DNA of 64,000 nt from Neomegalonema sp. (GTDB lineage: Bacteria; Pseudomonadota; Alphaproteobacteria; Rhodobacterales; Rhodobacteraceae). Of the stretch, positions 60,414 through 64,000 are shown piece after piece. A model generated the notes under the pieces. The model worked only from the letters and a program-made list of their open reading frames with translations, was not told where the DNA came from and ran no database searches. The stretch covers positions 124,001 to 188,000 of the forward strand of contig JALEFY010000037.1 in assembly GCA_022760435.1 (NCBI GenBank), given 5' to 3'. The translations under genes were made by a program, and so were the position numbers. How positions within the stretch are numbered: position 1 is the stretch's first letter; every line of letters starts with the position of its first letter.

Positions 60414-61331
60414 TCAATCCCACACCTTGCCGATTTCCGGCTCGCCGAGCGGGCGCGGGCTCAGGCCGTAGGTGGCGCGGCGCAGGAAATCCATCAGCCC
60501 TTTCGCATCGCCCTTATGCGCCTCGATCAGGGCGGGGGCGATCGGATCGCCAACCACTACCGGCACCGGCCGATCAACCTGACGGCCAAACTCGCGGATC
60601 AGCAGCGACAGGCGCAGGCTCGGGTGCACATGGCTTGCGATCTGGAACAGGCGGCTGTTGCGGCCATCGAAATAGACCGGCACCACCGCCGCATTCGATT
60701 GCTGGATCAGCTTGGCGGTAAAGGTCTTCCAGTCCGGGTCAAACGGTCGACGCCACCAGCGCCTTGCGGTCGACACCGCCCCGCCCGGAAAGATTCCGAC
60801 ACAGCCCCCTTGCTTGAGATAGGCAATCGCCGCCTTGCGGGTCGCCAGATTGAGCGCCAGCGCCTCACGCGTTTGGGCAAAGTCGATGGGCAGGATATGC
60901 GGTTCGACCTCCGGCGCCTTCACGAAGACCGAATTGGCGATGATCTTGAAATCCGCACCGCGTACCTGATCGAGGATCGCCCCGAATACCAGCCCGTCCG
61001 CGATGCCGAACGGGTGATTGGCGACCACCACCAGCGGACCTTGTCGCGGCATGCGCTCGAGCCCGGGTTGCGCAAGGCTGGGCACCAGCGAAAAGCCATA
61101 GCGCTCCATCATCACCTGCCAAAACGAGTGGCGCAGGGTAATATCCGCCTGATAATCGCTTGCCCGGCGGATCAGCCCGATGCGCCCGGTCAGATTCTCG
61201 ATACTGCCGATCAATGCACGTCCAGCCGCGGTTTCGGCCGAATGGGCATAGGTGATCTTGTCCGGGCTTTGCGCAGGATTGGCGGTAATCCCGGGCGCAT
61301 GGCCATTGATGGGCTCTGAGACGGTTTTCAC
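60414..61331 (-). CDS. PlsC-like lysophospholipid acyltransferase, NHPFG type
   Basis: A 305-residue acyltransferase of the 1-acylglycerophosphate/hemolysin-like COG3176 group. The acyltransferase motif is VANHPFGIADG, an H-x5-D spacing instead of the canonical H-x4-D, and block III reads FPGGAVS where PlsC has FPEGTRS. Such enzymes acylate lysophospholipids or related lipids. It starts with GTG directly after the dgt stop, with GGAG 5 bases upstream, so the two are coupled. Confidence 0.85.
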   Translation of the reverse strand: MKTVSEPINGHAPGITANPAQSPDKITYAHSAETAAGRALIGSIENLTGRIGLIRRASDYQADITLRHSFWQVMMERYGFSLVPSLAQPGLERMPRQGPLVVVANHPFGIADGLVFGAILDQVRGADFKIIANSVFVKAPEVEPHILPIDFAQTREALALNLATRKAAIAYLKQGGCVGIFPGGAVSTARRWWRRPFDPDWKTFTAKLIQQSNAAVVPVYFDGRNSRLFQIASHVHPSLRLSLLIREFGRQVDRPVPVVVGDPIAPALIEAHKGDAKGLMDFLRRATYGLSPRPLGEPEIGKVWD

Positions 61332-62510
61332 TTAGGCTCCGGCGTGAGGATCGAACAGATTGCCATGCTCTTCGAGCGCGAAACGATCGGTCATCCCAGC
61401 GATATAATCACAAACCAGCCGAGCGCGAGCCGGTATCTGCGCGCTTTCGGCGTCTGCGCGCCATTCATCGGGCAGAAGATTGGGTTCGGCCAGAAACAGC
61501 CGGAACAGATCGGCCATCACCCGCCGGGCCTTGGACATCATCCGGTTGACCCTGCTGTGCCGATACATGCGGGTGAACAGAAATTCGCGCAACTCCTTAA
61601 GATCGGCCCAGGTCGGCTCGGAAAAGGCGATCACCGGCGCGGGCGCTGCGCGCAGCTCGGCAGCGCTGGTCGCGCCCAGGGCCGACAGGCGCCGTTCGCT
61701 CTCCTTGATCACATCCTCGACCATCACCCCGAAGACCCGCCGCAGCGCCTCGAATTGCAGGCGCAGCGGATCAAGATCGGGGTAGCGCCGCTCAACCTCG
61801 AGGATCGAGGGGCGCAGCATCCGCAGCTCGCGCACTTCATCGAGGGTGAAGAGCCCGGCGCGCAGCCCGTCATCGAGATCATGGTTGTTATAGGCGATAT
61901 CATCGGCGATCGCCGCCACCTGCGCTTCGGCATTGGCCTGGGTGTGCAGCTCCAGATCATGCTGCGCGATATACGCCGCCATGCCGAAAGGCAGCGGCGC
62001 TTGCGCGCGGGCGAGCGGGCCGAGCAGCGGGCCGTTGTGCTTGACCAGCCCCTCCAGCGTCTCCCAGCTCAGATTGAGCCCGTCAAACTCGGCATAGCGT
62101 TGCTCGAGCATCGTGACCACGCGCAGCGCCTGGCCATTGTGATCGAAGCCGCCGAACTCGGCCATCAGCGCATTGAGCTCGCGCTCGCCTGCGTGGCCAA
62201 ACGGGGTGTGGCCCAGATCATGGGCCAGCGAGACCGCCTCGGCCAGATCCTCATCGAGGCGCAGGGCGCGGGAGATCGTGCGCGCGATCTGCGCAACCTC
62301 GATCGAATGGGTGAGCCGGGTGCGATAATAATCGCCCTCATGCTCGATAAAGACCTGCGTCTTGTGCTTGAGCCGGCGAAAGGCGGCCGAGTGGATGATC
62401 CGGTCCCTGTCGCGTTGATAGGGAGAGCGATGCGCGCTTTCCGGCTCGGCAAATAACCGGCCGCGGCTGTGCTCTGGATCGACGGCATAGGGGGCTCGGC
62501 TCGCGCGCAT
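61332..62510 (-). CDS. dgt: dGTPase-like HD-domain triphosphohydrolase
   Basis: A 392-residue Dgt-like protein. The HD metal site is visible as THSIEVAQIAR and HDLGHTPFGHAGE, with the remaining D in ADDIAYNNHD. The family removes triphosphate from dNTPs to control pools. The ATG at 62510 has GAGGAG 4 bases upstream; the longer open frame continues into the erpA leader and is not used. It is divergent from erpA, the typical alphaproteobacterial layout. Confidence 0.92.
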   Translation of the reverse strand: MRASRAPYAVDPEHSRGRLFAEPESAHRSPYQRDRDRIIHSAAFRRLKHKTQVFIEHEGDYYRTRLTHSIEVAQIARTISRALRLDEDLAEAVSLAHDLGHTPFGHAGERELNALMAEFGGFDHNGQALRVVTMLEQRYAEFDGLNLSWETLEGLVKHNGPLLGPLARAQAPLPFGMAAYIAQHDLELHTQANAEAQVAAIADDIAYNNHDLDDGLRAGLFTLDEVRELRMLRPSILEVERRYPDLDPLRLQFEALRRVFGVMVEDVIKESERRLSALGATSAAELRAAPAPVIAFSEPTWADLKELREFLFTRMYRHSRVNRMMSKARRVMADLFRLFLAEPNLLPDEWRADAESAQIPARARLVCDYIAGMTDRFALEEHGNLFDPHAGA

Positions 62511-62720
62511 GGGGCTCCTCGGGCTGCGGTTTCGCCATCGCGCTAGCGCACCCGTACCCGCCTGCGCAAGCGGGCTGTGACAATTGATTGCCAAAACGCC
62601 CTGCGCTCCCCAGATTAGGGCCAACCACACGATGGCAGATCCGATTTGCCCGGCGCCCCAGTGCCGCAGCGCAGCGACTGCAAAGAGCGCGCGAGAAGAC
62701 AGGACAGACAGGACGAACAA

Positions 62721-63098
62721 ATGAATGAGAGCCCCGAAGAAGGCAGCATTGCCCCTAACAGCGAGCCCCAGGCGGGCGCCCCGGGCGTGACCAGCGCCGC
62801 TTTCGAGCAGATCCGGAAGATCACTGCCGGGGCCAATGCCGGTCAAATGCTGCGGGTGAGCATCCTGGGCGGTGGCTGCTCGGGCTTTCAATATGATTTC
62901 AAGCTCGAAAGCAGCGCCGAGCCCGATGATCTGCGCATCGAGGATGACGGCGCCGTGGTGCTGATCGACCCGGTGTCGCTGCCCTTCCTTTCGGGCGCAG
63001 TGATCGATTTCAAACGCGAGCTGATCGGCGCGCGCTTCACCATCGACAATCCCAACGCCACCGCCACTTGCGGTTGCGGAACCAGTTTTGCCGTGTAA
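62721..63098 (+). CDS. erpA: Iron-sulfur cluster insertion protein ErpA
   Basis: A 125-residue A-type carrier that delivers 4Fe-4S clusters. The three cluster cysteines are in GGGCSGFQY and CGCGTSF. The N-terminal 20 residues are a polar extension before the conserved core. AGGA lies 7 bases before the ATG. It is divergent from dgt; sufS, the sulfur donor gene, lies about 7 kb away. Confidence 0.94.
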   Translation: MNESPEEGSIAPNSEPQAGAPGVTSAAFEQIRKITAGANAGQMLRVSILGGGCSGFQYDFKLESSAEPDDLRIEDDGAVVLIDPVSLPFLSGAVIDFKRELIGARFTIDNPNATATCGCGTSFAV

Positions 63099-63164
63099 AA
63101 GCAGTCGCGAAGAGCCGTGTTTTCGCAAACACCGCCCCAAATGATCTTGAGACGAGGCCCCTTG

Positions 63165-63611
63165 ATGACTGCACCCAACCGGCGACATGCCCTTTCCCTG
63201 TTGCTGGCCTCAGGGGCGCTGCTAGCCGGGGGGACCTTGTCGAGCAGCAAAGCGGAGAGCCTGACCATGGATGCACAATCCGCGCGCGATGCGGCCAGCG
63301 AGGGCGAGATCGTTCTGCTGGATATTCGCACCCCGCAAGAATGGGAAATGACCGGGATCGGCGATGTGGCCGAGCCGCTCAATCTCTATGACCCCGCCTT
63401 TCTCGAGGGGCTCAAGGCGATCATCGCCGCCAATCCCGGCAAGCCCATCGCGCTGATCTGCGCTACCGGCGGACGAACCGGTCAGGCGATCCGGGCGCTC
63501 GAGCAAAGCGGGATGAGCAATTTCATCGACGTCTCCGAAGGGATGATGGGCTCGCATGCTGGCCCGGGCTGGCTGGCGCGCAAGCTGCCGGTCAAGCGCC
63601 CCGAAAACTGA
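63165..63611 (+). CDS. Exported rhodanese-domain protein
   Basis: A 148-residue protein. An N-terminal signal with paired arginines (NRRHALSLLLASGALLAGG) suggests export. The rhodanese domain has LLDIRTPQEWEMTG and the active loop CATGGRTG with the persulfide cysteine. It could move sulfur or detoxify thiosulfate or cyanide-like compounds in the periplasm. The ATG at 63165 has GAGG at 7 bases. The stop of erpA is about 65 bp upstream. Confidence 0.85.
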   Translation: MTAPNRRHALSLLLASGALLAGGTLSSSKAESLTMDAQSARDAASEGEIVLLDIRTPQEWEMTGIGDVAEPLNLYDPAFLEGLKAIIAANPGKPIALICATGGRTGQAIRALEQSGMSNFIDVSEGMMGSHAGPGWLARKLPVKRPEN

Positions 63612-63828
63612 GCGACCGGCGTAAACCGCGCCATTGTCTCGCTTCGTGACGATTCGGCGACGTTTACCGCCAGAGCAATGCCGCGCTGCGACAGTGCCCG
63701 CAGCACGTGAAAATCGCCGCGCCCCCGGCGGCAATCACGCTGCTTCGCCGGCATTCGCTTGCGCCTGTCCTTCTGCTGAGTAATCTGGGCGCGCAATTCT
63801 TAACGCGCCGGATCAGAAGGACACTTCC

Positions 63829-64000
63829 ATGTCAGTTTACAAATCGGCTCGCGCGCTGGCGACGGGCATCATCATTGCGCTTTCGGCAAGCTATGCCCAG
63901 GCCCAACAGGCCGCTTGTACCGTCTATGAAGACGCCTTCTATCGCGGCAGCTCGCTCCAGCTCGAAGACGGCCGCACCTATATGCAGCTCAACAACTGGA
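63829..64000 (+). CDS. Beta/gamma-crystallin-like secreted protein (3' end outside window)
   Basis: The first 57 residues are visible. A signal peptide (ARALATGIIIALSASYAQAQ) is followed by ACTVYEDAFYRGSSLQLEDG, which matches the first Greek-key motif of a beta/gamma-crystallin domain. AAGGA lies 7 bases before the ATG. Bacterial members are secreted or periplasmic and often bind calcium. The frame runs off the window end. Confidence 0.75.
   Translation, partial: MSVYKSARALATGIIIALSASYAQAQQAACTVYEDAFYRGSSLQLEDGRTYMQLNNW

Noticed and set aside
62511-63188. N-terminal extension of dgt by about 226 residues
   Set aside because: The extension is antisense to erpA; a good start with a ribosome-binding site exists at 62510 directly before the conserved region.

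Overview
The window looks like chromosomal DNA of a GC-rich, free-living Gram-negative alphaproteobacterium. The evidence is the yceD-rpmF-plsX-fabH-ihfA cluster, the pstSCAB-phoUB block with long alphaproteobacterial-type PstA and PstC, a DksA with one cysteine at the zinc site, the lysC-ptsP pair, a two-domain dCTP deaminase and a dgt/erpA divergon. I cannot name the genus. There are no ribosomal RNAs, phage genes, insertion sequences or CRISPR arrays. The only tRNA is tRNA-Pro(GGG) at 9.7 kb.

Layout. 0-9.7 kb: the cut 3' end of an unknown gene, dksA, a MoxR-type AAA ATPase with GNAT, hypothetical and DUF533 genes on the plus strand, facing a minus-strand set (small membrane protein, DUF2927 lipoprotein, CoxE-like VWA protein); then a cytochrome P450 and dCTP deaminase. 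9.7-16.7 kb: tRNA-Pro, ihfA, fabH, plsX, rpmF, yceD, divergent bamE, a GNAT and an MFS transporter. 16.9-33.5 kb is the accessory region: a 1405-residue secreted nuclease with an RTX tail and a 722-residue RTX protein enclose a minus-strand glycan block. That block encodes an acylneuraminate-type cytidylyltransferase, two PtmA-like dehydrogenases, a Gfo/Idh oxidoreductase and three large poorly characterised proteins, at least one of them glycosyltransferase-like. Neither RTX protein has a signal peptide, so both are probably type I secretion substrates; no transporter is present here. 33.6-42.1 kb: a complete phosphate regulon (phoR, pstS, pstC, pstA, pstB, phoU, phoB) with a Pho box before pstS and a terminator-like attenuator after it. 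42.2-50.1 kb: DUF1178, lysC, ptsP (nitrogen PTS enzyme I), a CgeB-like glycosyltransferase, a SIMPL protein, YaiI and a HAD phosphatase. 50.5-64 kb: pntAB, a SYLF protein, an SDR coupled to sufS, two Yip1-like membrane proteins, YihY, argC, a DUF2798 protein, a PlsC-like acyltransferase coupled to dgt, erpA, an exported rhodanese and the start of a beta/gamma-crystallin-like secreted protein.

A recurring oddity is a set of short perfect or near-perfect tandem duplications (10-30 bp units, unrelated to each other) beside start or stop codons, one of them inside the 3' end of phoR. The most interesting stretch is the RTX-flanked glycan block, where the function of the three large proteins cannot be read from sequence alone.
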